From the NCBI GenBank assembly GCA_052400685.1, contig JBQTGJ010000021.1: a DNA stretch of 64,000 nucleotides; one strand, written 5' to 3'. The stretch comes from CAZHHH01 sp052400685. Lineage in GTDB: Bacteria; Bacteroidota; Bacteroidia; Bacteroidales; Marinilabiliaceae. Positions 1-8,237 of this stretch are shown here, piece by piece; the stretch's first letter is position 1; each line of letters starts with the position of its first letter. Below the pieces are notes generated by a model. The model ran no database searches. It worked only from the letters and a program-made list of their open reading frames with translations, and was not told the DNA's origin. The position numbers and the translations under genes were made by a program.

Positions 1-84
<84 letters not shown>

Positions 85-94
85 TTTCTTAAAA

Positions 95-129
95 AAAGAA
101 GCCGATTCAGTTATGAGTCGGCTTTTTTT
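95..129 (+). terminator. rRNA operon terminator
   Basis: AAGCCGACT-type arms (AAGCCGATTCA / TGAGTCGGCTT) pair around a short loop and run into a stretch of seven T. The hairpin lies ten bases after the 5S gene, as expected for the end of an rrn operon. Confidence 0.85.
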
Positions 130-204
130 GCGTTTTACTATAGCGGGGGGTGAATAATTTTTATACCGAGGATCATCACAGGTCACAACCAAAATCTGGG
201 TCTG

Positions 205-432
205 GACATAAATTTTACATAATTTGTAAAGGGAGAATTTAACTGTAGCTACACCTCTGAATGGTCTTCTGAAATCTTTTATTTTAGCTTTGAATGACTC
301 CGCTCCAGTGTCCAGACTTCTTCTATAGAGGAGGTTTGTAATGGTTCTGTTATAAGTTTCAAGGGATCTTCTTATTGTCATAAAAGCATTAAATCTTAAA
401 ATATTTATGGTGAGTGAAGTGTGGTTTGTCAT
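205..432 (-). pseudogene. Remnant of ISAon1-type transposase C-terminus
   Basis: An open frame on the minus strand carries a segment (about 205-375) containing LLYRRSLDTGAESFKAKIKD and then FRGVATVKFSLYKLCKIY. I recognise this as the C-terminal pattern of ISAon1/ISL3-like transposases (RRS...AESFNAKIK.FR..FRGV...F.LYRL..IY). No N-terminal or catalytic part is present and no inverted repeats are visible. The frame runs on into the 5S terminator, so it is not an intact gene. It is probably a leftover of an insertion next to the rRNA operon. The recognition is from memory of the family, not from a search. Confidence 0.55.
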
Positions 433-607
433 TGTATATTCCTGAATCATTTAGAAATTTCTATTAAGGACAACCGTGATTTTTGAAGGAAGTTAACCGT
501 TGGTATTTGTTGTAAAGGATAGGATTGCTTAGATTAAGCTATGGTAAGATTGAATGGAAAATGAGTACTTAGTTACTTGAATGGATGTCGGCACATCTGT
601 AAGTAAA

Positions 608-639
608 AAAGTCCCGGGATAAAATAATCCCGGGACTTT
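608..639 (-). terminator. Terminator after secreted hypothetical gene
   Basis: A perfect 13-bp inverted repeat (AAAGTCCCGGGAT / ATCCCGGGACTTT) surrounds a 6-base loop. Read on the minus strand it ends in a T tract. It lies about 90 bases past the stop of the minus-strand gene that ends at 730. Confidence 0.8.
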
Positions 640-674
640 AAATGATTTTTAATTTGTACCTGAACATAAAGTTA

Positions 675-724
675 GGCGAACAAACTATTTTGAAGTAATC
701 CAACTTTACAGACAGACTCTAATT
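675..724. repeat. Dispersed intergenic repeat, one end only
   Basis: The stretch ends with ACTTTACAGACAGACTCTAA, which matches the right end of the repeat family best seen at 37411-37562 and 56529-56668. Read on the minus strand the terminal TAGAGTCTGTC begins eight bases after the stop codon of the hypothetical gene. Confidence 0.55.
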
Positions 725-729
725 TGATT

Positions 730-1227
730 TTAGTTTTGATATAGAGTTTGTATGTTTTTTAATAGGCCGGGATAATAACAGGCGATTAATCCCAATGCTT
801 TTTCAACTGGAATTTCAGATGTGGTAATTTTTGATTGGCGTGATAAAGCTTCTTCTGAAATAAACTGTGCATTGGTATCGTATGGATAGGCCGCAAATTT
901 ACCGGCTAGAGTTTGGGCGCCAAAACCAGATTTTTTGCAGGTGTATTGCACTTCCATGGCATGTCCTCGTACAATATACTCTTTGCATTTTGATTTTTGG
1001 CGCAAATAGATAATGACCGGGGCTTTGCCATTTTCATAGCTTAATTCGAATTTTCGGAGCTCTTCATTTTTTATTGTCTCCGGTGCCAGTTCCGTAATGG
1101 TATAATTACCAAGCAGAGTTTGAGATGTGCCTTTTAATGATTGTATGTTTTCGGGTGTTGTGGCACTTGTTAGGGTTAGTACGGTTGCGAATGCAAAAAG
1201 CAGGGTTGCGAATTTTAAATTTTTCAT
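730..1227 (-). CDS. Secreted hypothetical protein
   Basis: 165 residues with a clear Sec signal peptide: basic MKNLK, a hydrophobic stretch of about 17 residues and a likely cleavage after TSA near residue 22. The mature part is about 143 residues, hydrophilic, with Cys residues at YIVRG-flanking KSKCKEY, YTCKKSG and LIACYYPG, and no family I recognise. It stands alone, with a terminator downstream and nothing co-oriented upstream. A periplasmic or surface location is inferred from the signal only. Function unknown. Confidence 0.7.
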   Translation of the reverse strand: MKNLKFATLLFAFATVLTLTSATTPENIQSLKGTSQTLLGNYTITELAPETIKNEELRKFELSYENGKAPVIIYLRQKSKCKEYIVRGHAMEVQYTCKKSGFGAQTLAGKFAAYPYDTNAQFISEEALSRQSKITTSEIPVEKALGLIACYYPGLLKNIQTLYQN

Positions 1228-1437
1228 GATAGTGCGTTTTTAAGTGTTTGGTATAAGACAATCAATAGGTGTGCCATAACTTGTAATTGCTTGTGCTGTA
1301 GTGATTTTTATCGTGGTTGGCTGTCTCTTTAATTTTAGAAATGTATCAAGGATGAACATCGATCGTACGAATTCGGACACTATATCTTTACTGATAATAC
1401 AAGTTCATGATGATGAAAGGCGTTGAGATCATTTTTA

Positions 1438-1445
1438 TATCTTTG
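1438..1445 (+). promoter_or_regulatory. Promoter -7 box of ilvA
   Basis: TATCTTTG is a perfect match to the Bacteroidota -7 element TAnnTTTG and lies 16 bases before the ATG at 1462. Transcription would begin about 1452. This makes the in-frame ATG at 1423 impossible as the real start and fixes the shorter protein. Confidence 0.7.
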
Positions 1446-1461
1446 CGTAAAATATTTTCAA

Positions 1462-2703
1462 ATGATAGCAATAAAAGACATTCAGCTGGCGCACTATCGA
1501 ATAAAGTCGGTGGTTGAAAAAACTCCATTGATTAAAGATCCGGTTTTGTCGGAACGGTATAATGCTAATGTATTTCTGAAAAGAGAGGATTTGCAAGTCG
1601 TTAGGTCTTACAAAATAAGAGGAGCCTATAATAAAATATCGAGTCTTACCAGTGAAGAACGTGCCAGAGGAGTTGTCTGTGCCAGTGCAGGCAATCATGC
1701 TCAGGGCGTAGCTTATGCATGTAATCATTTGAATATTCAGGGGCGTATTTTTATGCCTTCAACTACTCCCAAACAAAAGATTAAGCAGGTGGGCATGTTT
1801 GGTAAAGATCATGTTGAGATTGTTTTAATAGGCGATACCTATGATGATGCTTATCATGCTGCCATAGCGGACTGTGAGAAGGCTCAGTCGGTGTTTATAC
1901 ATCCATTCGATGATGAAATGGTTATGGCAGGGCAGGGTACGGTTGGAATTGAGATTATGGAACAGTTAAGCGTCCCTCTGGATATGATATTTGTGCCTGT
2001 AGGTGGTGGTGGTTTTATTTCCGGACTGGGTTCGTATATGAAAACAGTTAGTCCTTCTACAAAGATTATTGGAGTGGAACCCGAAGGAGCTCCTTCTATG
2101 AAGTTGTCTTTGGAAAAAGGTGAACGTATTACTTTAGATAAGTTTGAGAAGTTTGTCGATGGTGCGGCAGTTGCAACCATAGGAAAGCTTAATTTTGATA
2201 TTGCCAGAGATGTCATTGATGACATGATTTTGATACCGGAAGGAAAGGTTTGTACAACCATCCTTCAACTCTATAATGAGTCGGCAATTGTTGTGGAACC
2301 AGCTGGTGCTTTAAGTATTTCCGCACTTGATTTCTATGCGGAAAAGATAAAGGGAAAGAATGTTGTTTGCGTTATTAGTGGTGGTAATAATGACATCACC
2401 CGGACGGAAGAAATTAAGGAACGATCATTATTGTATGAAGGCCTGAAACACTATTTTATCATTCGTTTTCCTCAACGGGCTGGCGCTTTGCGCGATTTTC
2501 TTAACGATGTGTTAGGCCCCGGAGACGATATAACACATTTTGAGTACACCCGTAAAAATAGTCGTGAAAATGGGCCCGCTTTGATTGGTATTGAAACTAA
2601 ATCAAAACAGGATTATTTGGCTTTAATGGAACGTATGAAATTGAATAAGATTAACTATACCCATGTGAATGAATCGCCTGATTTGTTTCATTTCCTTATC
2701 TAG
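1462..2703 (+). CDS. ilvA: Threonine ammonia-lyase (threonine dehydratase)
   Basis: 413 residues. The enzyme deaminates threonine to 2-oxobutanoate with pyridoxal phosphate, the first step towards isoleucine, in the cytoplasm. The PLP lysine is visible in RSYKIRGAYNK, the substrate loop in SAGNHAQGVA, and the glycine-rich phosphate cup in VPVGGGGFISG. A C-terminal regulatory (ACT-like) part starts near residue 335 with HYFIIRFPQRAGALRDFL. The length fits the form with a single regulatory domain rather than the 514-residue E. coli form. The start was chosen because a promoter box overlaps the longer frame. The TAG stop coincides with the end of a dispersed repeat. No other ilv genes are nearby. 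Confidence 0.93.
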   Translation: MIAIKDIQLAHYRIKSVVEKTPLIKDPVLSERYNANVFLKREDLQVVRSYKIRGAYNKISSLTSEERARGVVCASAGNHAQGVAYACNHLNIQGRIFMPSTTPKQKIKQVGMFGKDHVEIVLIGDTYDDAYHAAIADCEKAQSVFIHPFDDEMVMAGQGTVGIEIMEQLSVPLDMIFVPVGGGGFISGLGSYMKTVSPSTKIIGVEPEGAPSMKLSLEKGERITLDKFEKFVDGAAVATIGKLNFDIARDVIDDMILIPEGKVCTTILQLYNESAIVVEPAGALSISALDFYAEKIKGKNVVCVISGGNNDITRTEEIKERSLLYEGLKHYFIIRFPQRAGALRDFLNDVLGPGDDITHFEYTRKNSRENGPALIGIETKSKQDYLALMERMKLNKINYTHVNESPDLFHFLI

Positions 2704-2750
2704 AGTCTGTCCATAAACGAAGTGTTTGAAATATGGATTGAATTAAACTT
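2701..2750. repeat. Dispersed intergenic repeat, left end
   Basis: TAGAGTCTGTCCATAAA followed by CGAAGTGTTTGAAATAT matches the left end of the repeat at 37411-37562 (TAGTGCCTGTCCATAAA...AAGTGTTTGAAATAT). The first three bases are the ilvA stop codon. Confidence 0.65.
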
Positions 2751-2768
2751 TAGGATGTTTTTTAAAAT

Positions 2769-2806
2769 AAACAGAGGACCTCTCTTTTAAGGGAGGTCCT
2801 CTGTTT
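2769..2806. terminator. Bidirectional terminator between ilvA and fabD
   Basis: Perfect 14-bp arms (AAACAGAGGACCTC and its complement) enclose a 10-base loop. The arms start with A and end with T runs, so the hairpin can serve both the rightward ilvA and the leftward fabD transcript. Confidence 0.88.
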
Positions 2807-2820
2807 GTCAATAACGATCT

Positions 2821-3711
2821 TTATTCTTGAAAAGTGCTGATGCTGATGGCTTCTGCCTGACGATTAATTTTCTTGATAAGCCCTTGTAATACTTTTCCCG
2901 GGCCAACTTCGGTAAATGAAGTTGCACCGTTGTTCAACATATTTTGAATGGTTTGTGTCCATTTAACCGGCGCTGTAAGTTGAGCTATCAGGTTTTCTTT
3001 AATTTCGGCGGGATTCGTAACCGGATTTGCACTTACATTTTGGTAAACCGGACAAATTGGTTCAACAATATGAGTTTCTTCAATAGCTTTAGCCAGTTCG
3101 GCCCTGGCTGGTTCCATCAACGGTGAATGAAAAGCGCCGCCTACTGATAGTTTTAAAGCCCGTTTGGCACCTTTTTCAGTGAGTAGTTTGCAAGCCTGAT
3201 CAATTCCTTCAATGGATCCGGAAATAACCAATTGGCCCGGGCAATTATAGTTAGCAGGAACCACCACTTCAGTAATCTTTTTGCAGACCTCTTCAACAAT
3301 ATCATCGTTGAGTCCCACAATGGCTGCCATGGTTGAGGGTTTTATTTCACAGGCTTTTTGCATGGCTTTGGCACGTTGCGAAACGAGTTTTAGACCGTCT
3401 TCAAATGAAAGCGCTCCGGCAGCTACCAATGCGCTGAATTCACCCAATGAATGCCCGGCAACCATTTCGGGCTGGAAGTTTTCTCCCATGGTTTTAGCTA
3501 ATAATACCGAGTGTAAAAAAATTGCCGGTTGGGTTACTTTTGTTTGCCGTAAATCTTCTTCTGTACCTTCAAACATCAGGTCAGTAATCTGGAATCCCAG
3601 AATGCTGTTGGCTTTTTCAAATAATTCTTTGGCCATGGGTGATTTTTCATATAAATCTTTTCCCATTCCTGTAAATTGGGCGCCCTGACCCGGAAATACA
3701 TAAACTTTCAT
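2821..3711 (-). CDS. fabD: Malonyl-CoA:ACP transacylase
   Basis: 296 residues from the chosen ATG, which gives MKVYVFPGQGAQFTGMG. A start three codons upstream is possible. It moves malonyl groups from CoA to acyl carrier protein for fatty acid synthesis. Family marks: GQGAQ at residues 8-12, the nucleophile motif GHSLGE near 88-93 and the catalytic histidine in GGAFHSPLM near 195. Length is normal for FabD. It is transcribed alone here, away from other fab genes, from a promoter at about 3769, and shares a terminator with ilvA. Confidence 0.95.
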   Translation of the reverse strand: MKVYVFPGQGAQFTGMGKDLYEKSPMAKELFEKANSILGFQITDLMFEGTEEDLRQTKVTQPAIFLHSVLLAKTMGENFQPEMVAGHSLGEFSALVAAGALSFEDGLKLVSQRAKAMQKACEIKPSTMAAIVGLNDDIVEEVCKKITEVVVPANYNCPGQLVISGSIEGIDQACKLLTEKGAKRALKLSVGGAFHSPLMEPARAELAKAIEETHIVEPICPVYQNVSANPVTNPAEIKENLIAQLTAPVKWTQTIQNMLNNGATSFTEVGPGKVLQGLIKKINRQAEAISISTFQE

Positions 3712-3768
3712 ATTAAACAATGTTTAGTTTTGATGTCAAATCCAAGAAAAAAATATTTTTTTCCCGGC

Positions 3769-3776
3769 CAAAGATA
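3769..3776 (-). promoter_or_regulatory. Promoter -7 box of fabD
   Basis: On the minus strand this reads TATCTTTG, the perfect -7 consensus. A TTG that could act as the -33 element lies 21 bases further up at 3798-3800, inside a copy of the dispersed repeat. The box is about 58 bases before the fabD start. Confidence 0.6.
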
Positions 3777-3785
3777 TATAGTATC

Positions 3786-3905
3786 AGCAAGAAAACTCAA
3801 GTGCTTGATAAGAAATGTTCAAATTCAACGCTTGTAAAGGTCTAAAATGCGATTCTACTATGGTAAATCACCTATTTTAATTATAGGCATAACGTAGAAA
3901 TGGGC
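3786..3905. repeat. Dispersed intergenic repeat copy upstream of the str operon
   Basis: This copy aligns by eye over its whole length with the copy at 45943-46063; both have AAAACTCAA, TGCTTGATAAGAAATGTT and AAATTCA in the same order. It aligns more loosely with 37411-37562. It lies between the fabD and rpsL promoters, and its left edge supplies a possible -33 element for fabD. Confidence 0.6.
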
Positions 3906-4043
3906 CTTTATTGGTCAAGTATTATTATAGCCTATTTTTTTTAATCAGCGATTTTCTGTTTTCGCGAATTTACGGATGCAAATAATTGATATAAAAGTGT
4001 ATTAAAAAGACTTACACCTGTTTTTATTTCCATTCTAAATTTG

Positions 4044-4051
4044 TACTTTTG
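4044..4051 (+). promoter_or_regulatory. Likely promoter -7 box of the str/S10 run
   Basis: TACTTTTG fits TAnnTTTG and is followed by GC as in many Bacteroidota promoters. It precedes rpsL by about 120 bases, so the transcript would have a leader of roughly 110 bases. A small GCAC/GTGC hairpin lies near the leader's 5' end. Confidence 0.55.
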
Positions 4052-4169
4052 CACCGCTTTTTTGTGCAGAGGGATGAAAATGTTTGAAAATCAGTGGGAT
4101 TTTTCAGCCAAAAAGAATACCTTTGCAACCCATTTGTTGATAGTAATTTATAGTTAAATAAAAGTTTAT

Positions 4170-4547
4170 ATGCCAACAATTCAGCAATTAGTAAGAAAAG
4201 GGAGAACCAGCCTGGTAGATAAGAGTAAATCTCCGGCACTGGATTCTTGTCCGCAGAGGAGGGGCGTTTGTGTGAGGGTATATACTACCACACCAAAGAA
4301 ACCGAACTCAGCTATGCGTAAAGTAGCCCGTGTTCGTTTAACCAACGGAAAAGAAGTTAATGCTTACATTCCGGGAGAAGGACATAACCTGCAGGAGCAC
4401 TCAATTGTGCTTGTACGCGGAGGTCGTGTTAAAGATCTTCCTGGTGTTCGTTATCACCTTGTTCGTGGTGCATTGGATGCTTCAGGGGTAGATGGTCGTA
4501 CGCAACGTCGTTCCAAGTATGGAACAAAACGCCCTAAGAAAAAGTAG
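4170..4547 (+). CDS. rpsL: Ribosomal protein uS12
   Basis: 125 residues, normal length. Protein of the decoding centre of the 30S subunit. The conserved loop TTPKKPNSAMRK and the second loop GGRVKDLPGVRYH are intact. The lysines altered in streptomycin-resistant mutants of other bacteria are present, so no resistance change is seen. First gene of the str-type run, about 120 bases after a promoter box, followed after 114 bases by rpsG. Confidence 0.97.
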   Translation: MPTIQQLVRKGRTSLVDKSKSPALDSCPQRRGVCVRVYTTTPKKPNSAMRKVARVRLTNGKEVNAYIPGEGHNLQEHSIVLVRGGRVKDLPGVRYHLVRGALDASGVDGRTQRRSKYGTKRPKKK

Positions 4548-4661
4548 TTCCTAATCAGGTAGTTTTGTTTATTGGTTAGTGTTTCGGTTGAGTAAATGAG
4601 CTATGAGCCATTGAAGAGCAAATACAGCCAGTAAGTTTTCAAAACTAATAAACAAAAAGAA

Positions 4662-5138
4662 ATGAGAAAGAGTAAACCAAAAAAGAGGGTATTATTACCC
4701 GATCCAAAGTTTGGAGATACTTTGGTAACACAGTTTGTGAACAATTTGATGGTAGATGGTAAAAAATCTGTTGCTTACGGTATTTTTTATTCTGCCATGG
4801 ATCAAATTAAAGACAAAGCCGAAAAAGAAGGCAAATCAGTCTTGGAGATGTGGAAGAAGGCTTTGGAGAATATAACCCCTTCCGTAGAAGTTAAAAGCCG
4901 CCGTGTAGGTGGTGCTACTTTCCAGGTTCCTACCGAAATTCGCGCCGACCGTAAGGTCTCTTATAGTATGAAAAACCTGATTCTTTTTTCCCGTAAAAGA
5001 AGTGGAAAATCTATGGCCGAAAAATTGGCTGCTGAAATTGTTGCTGCATATAATCAGGAGGGCGGCGCTTATAAGAAGAAAGAAGATATGCATAAGATGG
5101 CTGAAGCCAACCGTGCATTTGCACACTTCAGATTTTAA
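4662..5138 (+). CDS. rpsG: Ribosomal protein uS7
   Basis: 158 residues, the usual short form. It nucleates assembly of the 3' domain of 16S rRNA and lines the E site. The start region MRKSKPKKR and the segment SVEVKSRRVGGATFQVPTE are typical of the family. Second gene of the str run, followed after 21 bases by fusA. S7 is the translational repressor of the str operon in E. coli; whether that holds here cannot be seen. Confidence 0.97.
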   Translation: MRKSKPKKRVLLPDPKFGDTLVTQFVNNLMVDGKKSVAYGIFYSAMDQIKDKAEKEGKSVLEMWKKALENITPSVEVKSRRVGGATFQVPTEIRADRKVSYSMKNLILFSRKRSGKSMAEKLAAEIVAAYNQEGGAYKKKEDMHKMAEANRAFAHFRF

Positions 5139-5159
5139 TCATCGTTGATTATTTAACTA

Positions 5160-7268
5160 ATGGCAAAAGATTTAAATTATACAAGGAACATTGGGATTAT
5201 GGCTCACATCGATGCCGGTAAAACAACCACTACTGAACGTGTTCTGTTTTACACCGGTATTACTCACAAATTAGGTGAGGTGCATGATGGTGCTGCAACT
5301 ATGGACTGGATGGAGCAAGAGCAGGAGAGAGGTATTACTATTACCTCTGCTGCCGTTTCTACCCAATGGATTTACCGAGGAGAAGAGTATAAAATTAATA
5401 TTATTGACACCCCAGGGCACGTTGACTTTACTGTTGAAGTTGAGCGTTCTTTACGTATACTGGATGGTGCTGTTGCTTTGTTTTGTGCTGTAGGTGGTGT
5501 GGAGCCTCAGTCTGAGACTGTATGGCGTCAGGCTAATAAATATGGGGTACCCCGTATTGGCTTTGTAAACAAAATGGACCGTTCTGGCGCTAATTTCTTT
5601 GAAGTGGTGCGTCAGGTTCGTGAAATATTAGGCGCCAATCCGGTGCCTATTACAATTCCAATTGGCGCTGAAGAAACCTTTAAAGGTGTAATTGATCTGA
5701 TTGAGAACAAAGCCGTTGTTTGGTTTGATGACGATGTTCTCGGTCAACGTTACGAACTCACAGATATCCCAGCCGACATGGTTGAGGAAGCTGCTGAATG
5801 GCGTGCTAAAATGGTCGAAGCAGTTGCTGAGTATGATGATGAGTTGATGGAGAAATTTTTTGATGATCCGGATTCTATAACCGGTGACCAACTAATTGAT
5901 GTCATTCGTCGTGCTACTATCGATATGAGTATTGTACCGATGATGTGTGGTTCTGCCTTTAAAAATAAAGGAATTCAGCGGTTGTTGGATGGTATTATTC
6001 GTTTCTTACCTGCTCCAACCGATATTGCTGATGTTGAAGGAACAAATCCTGATACCGGCGAAACCGAAAGCCGTAAGCAAACTGCTGATGCGCCTTTTAC
6101 CGCACTGGCATTTAAAATTGCGACTGACCCATTTGTAGGTCGATTGGCTTTTATGCGTGTTTATTCAGGTACGCTTGAAGCCGGTTCTTATGTATTTAAT
6201 CCTCGTAGTGGTAAAAAAGAGCGTATTTCACGTTTGTATCAGATGAAATCGAATAAGCAGATGCCTATTGATAGCATTAGTGCAGGAGATATTTGTGCTG
6301 GTGTAGGTTTCAAAGATATTCGTACAGGTGATACTTTATGCGAGGAGAAAAAACCAATCGTTTTGGAATCAATGGAATTCCCTGATCCTGTAATTGGGAT
6401 TTCGGTGGAACCTAAGAGCCAAAAAGATATGGATAAGCTTTCAAATGGCTTGGCCAAGCTGGCTGAAGAAGATCCTACTTTCCGCGTCCAAACTGATGAA
6501 GAAAGTGGACAGACGGTTATCAGCGGTATGGGCGAGTTGCACCTTGAGATTATCATTGACCGTTTAAAACGTGAGTTTAAAGTGGAATGTAATCAAGGTC
6601 GTCCTCAGGTAGCTTATAAAGAAACCATCAGTAAGACAGTTGATCACCGTGAAGTCTTTAAAAAACAGACTGGTGGTCGTGGTAAGTTTGCTGATATTGT
6701 TGTTAAAGTTGGCCCTATTGATGAAGAAAAAACTGGTTTACAGTTTGTTGACCTGGTAAAAGGTGGTAATGTGCCTAAAGAATTTATTCCATCGGTTGAA
6801 AAAGGCTTTAAAAACGCTATGCAAAATGGTGTGTTGGCTGGATTTACAGTGGAGAATTTGAAGGTGCAGTTGCTTGATGGTTCATTCCACCCGGTTGACT
6901 CTGATCAGTTGTCTTTTGAGATTGCTGCACGTCAGGCATTCAAGGCTGCTTGTGCTAAAGCGGGTCCTAAGTTGCTCGAACCTATCATGCGCGTTGAAGT
7001 GGTTACCCCTGAAGAATATATGGGTGATATTATCGGCGACTTTAACAAACGTCGTGGTCAGATAGAAGGTATGGAGTCAAAAGCCGGTGCACGTGTTGTT
7101 AAGGCTAAGGTACCTTTGGCTGAGATGTTTGGTTATGTTACTGCTCTGCGTACCATATCTTCTGGTCGTGCTACTTCTTCTATGGAATTTTCTCATTACG
7201 AGGAAGTCTCCAAAGCAATTGCTACAGAGGTCGTAAAAGAAGCAAAAGGTAAAGTTGAATTATTGTAA
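5160..7268 (+). CDS. fusA: Elongation factor G
   Basis: 702 residues. GTPase that drives translocation on the ribosome. The G1 motif AHIDAGKTT is at residues 16-24, the G3 motif DTPGHVDF near 87-94 and NKMD near 141-144. The domain IV/V segments at the C-terminus (GDIIGDFNKRRG) are intact. Full length, no fusion. It sits between rpsG and rpsJ with no tuf gene behind it, the arrangement usual in Bacteroidota. Confidence 0.97.
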   Translation: MAKDLNYTRNIGIMAHIDAGKTTTTERVLFYTGITHKLGEVHDGAATMDWMEQEQERGITITSAAVSTQWIYRGEEYKINIIDTPGHVDFTVEVERSLRILDGAVALFCAVGGVEPQSETVWRQANKYGVPRIGFVNKMDRSGANFFEVVRQVREILGANPVPITIPIGAEETFKGVIDLIENKAVVWFDDDVLGQRYELTDIPADMVEEAAEWRAKMVEAVAEYDDELMEKFFDDPDSITGDQLIDVIRRATIDMSIVPMMCGSAFKNKGIQRLLDGIIRFLPAPTDIADVEGTNPDTGETESRKQTADAPFTALAFKIATDPFVGRLAFMRVYSGTLEAGSYVFNPRSGKKERISRLYQMKSNKQMPIDSISAGDICAGVGFKDIRTGDTLCEEKKPIVLESMEFPDPVIGISVEPKSQKDMDKLSNGLAKLAEEDPTFRVQTDEESGQTVISGMGELHLEIIIDRLKREFKVECNQGRPQVAYKETISKTVDHREVFKKQTGGRGKFADIVVKVGPIDEEKTGLQFVDLVKGGNVPKEFIPSVEKGFKNAMQNGVLAGFTVENLKVQLLDGSFHPVDSDQLSFEIAARQAFKAACAKAGPKLLEPIMRVEVVTPEEYMGDIIGDFNKRRGQIEGMESKAGARVVKAKVPLAEMFGYVTALRTISSGRATSSMEFSHYEEVSKAIATEVVKEAKGKVELL

Positions 7269-7290
7269 GAACTCGTTCGCATAAACAGCT

Positions 7291-7596
7291 ATGAATCAAA
7301 AAATAAGAATTAAACTGAAATCATACGATCACAATTTGGTAGACAAATCTGCCGAAAAGATCGTTAAAACAGTAAAGAGCACCGGGGCTGTCGTGAGCGG
7401 CCCCATCGCTCTTCCAACTCATAAGAGAATATTTACTGTTTTGCGCTCAACCTTCGTTAATAAGAAATCGCGTGAGCAATTTCAATTGTCGTCCTATAAA
7501 CGATTGATTGATATTTACAGCTCAACTGCAAAAACTATTGACGCTCTCATGAAACTTGAACTTCCCAGTGGTGTGGAAGTCGAAATTAAAGTTTGA
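7291..7596 (+). CDS. rpsJ: Ribosomal protein uS10
   Basis: 101 residues, normal size. Head protein of the 30S subunit; the same protein also acts as NusE in transcription antitermination in well studied bacteria. KIRIKLKSYDHNLVD at the N-terminus and GPIALPTHKRIFTVLRS in the middle are diagnostic. It follows fusA by 22 bases, so the str and S10 groups form a continuous run here. Confidence 0.97.
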   Translation: MNQKIRIKLKSYDHNLVDKSAEKIVKTVKSTGAVVSGPIALPTHKRIFTVLRSTFVNKKSREQFQLSSYKRLIDIYSSTAKTIDALMKLELPSGVEVEIKV

Positions 7597-7619
7597 TATT
7601 AATTGTAAATCACTAAGCA

Positions 7620-8237
7620 ATGCCAGGATTAATTGGAAAGAAAATCGGAATGACTTCCGTTTTCAGTGCCGAGGGTAAAAATGTACCATGCACTGTTATC
7701 GAAGCTGGTCCTTGCGTCGTAACCCAGGTTAAAAATCTGGAAGCTGATGGCTATGTAGCCGTTCAGTTAGCTTTCGACGAAAAACGTGAGAAGAGTACCA
7801 CCAAGCCCGAAAAAGGGCATTTTGAAAAAGCAGGTACCACTCCAAAGGCCAAGCTGGTTGAATTCAAAGAATTTGAACAAGAGTTCAAATTGGGTGACGT
7901 TGTTACCGTTGACATCATTGAAGAAAATACTTACGTGGATATCTCCGGTATCTCAAAAGGTAAAGGTTTTCAGGGTGTTGTTAAAAGACACGGCTTTGCC
8001 GGTGTTGGTGGGCAAACCCATGGTCAGCACAACCGTTTACGTGCCCCGGGTTCACTGGGTGCCTCTTCATTCCCTTCCAGGGTATTTAAAGGTATGCGAA
8101 TGGCCGGCCGTACGGGTGGCGACCAAGTTAAAGTTGAAAACCTGAGAGTTATTAAAGTGATTCCCGAAAGCAACCTGATACTGATTAAAGGATCTGTTCC
8201 GGGCGCAAAAGGTTCATATCTAATTATTGAGAAGTAA
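7620..8237 (+). CDS. rplC: Ribosomal protein uL3
   Basis: 205 residues. Early-assembling 50S protein whose long finger reaches the peptidyl transferase centre. MPGLIGKKIGMTSVF opens the protein and the finger region VGGQTHGQHNRLRAPGS is present. It contains the Gln region that PrmB methylates in other bacteria. The stop overlaps the rplD start by one base (TAATG), which suggests coupled translation. Confidence 0.96.
   Translation: MPGLIGKKIGMTSVFSAEGKNVPCTVIEAGPCVVTQVKNLEADGYVAVQLAFDEKREKSTTKPEKGHFEKAGTTPKAKLVEFKEFEQEFKLGDVVTVDIIEENTYVDISGISKGKGFQGVVKRHGFAGVGGQTHGQHNRLRAPGSLGASSFPSRVFKGMRMAGRTGGDQVKVENLRVIKVIPESNLILIKGSVPGAKGSYLIIEK

Noticed and set aside
2944..3688. Plus-strand frames opposite fabD
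   Set aside because: Antisense to a well conserved enzyme gene; composition only.
4170..4547. Streptomycin-resistance type change in rpsL
   Set aside because: The two critical lysines (KPNSA loop and RVKDLPG loop) are the wild-type residues.
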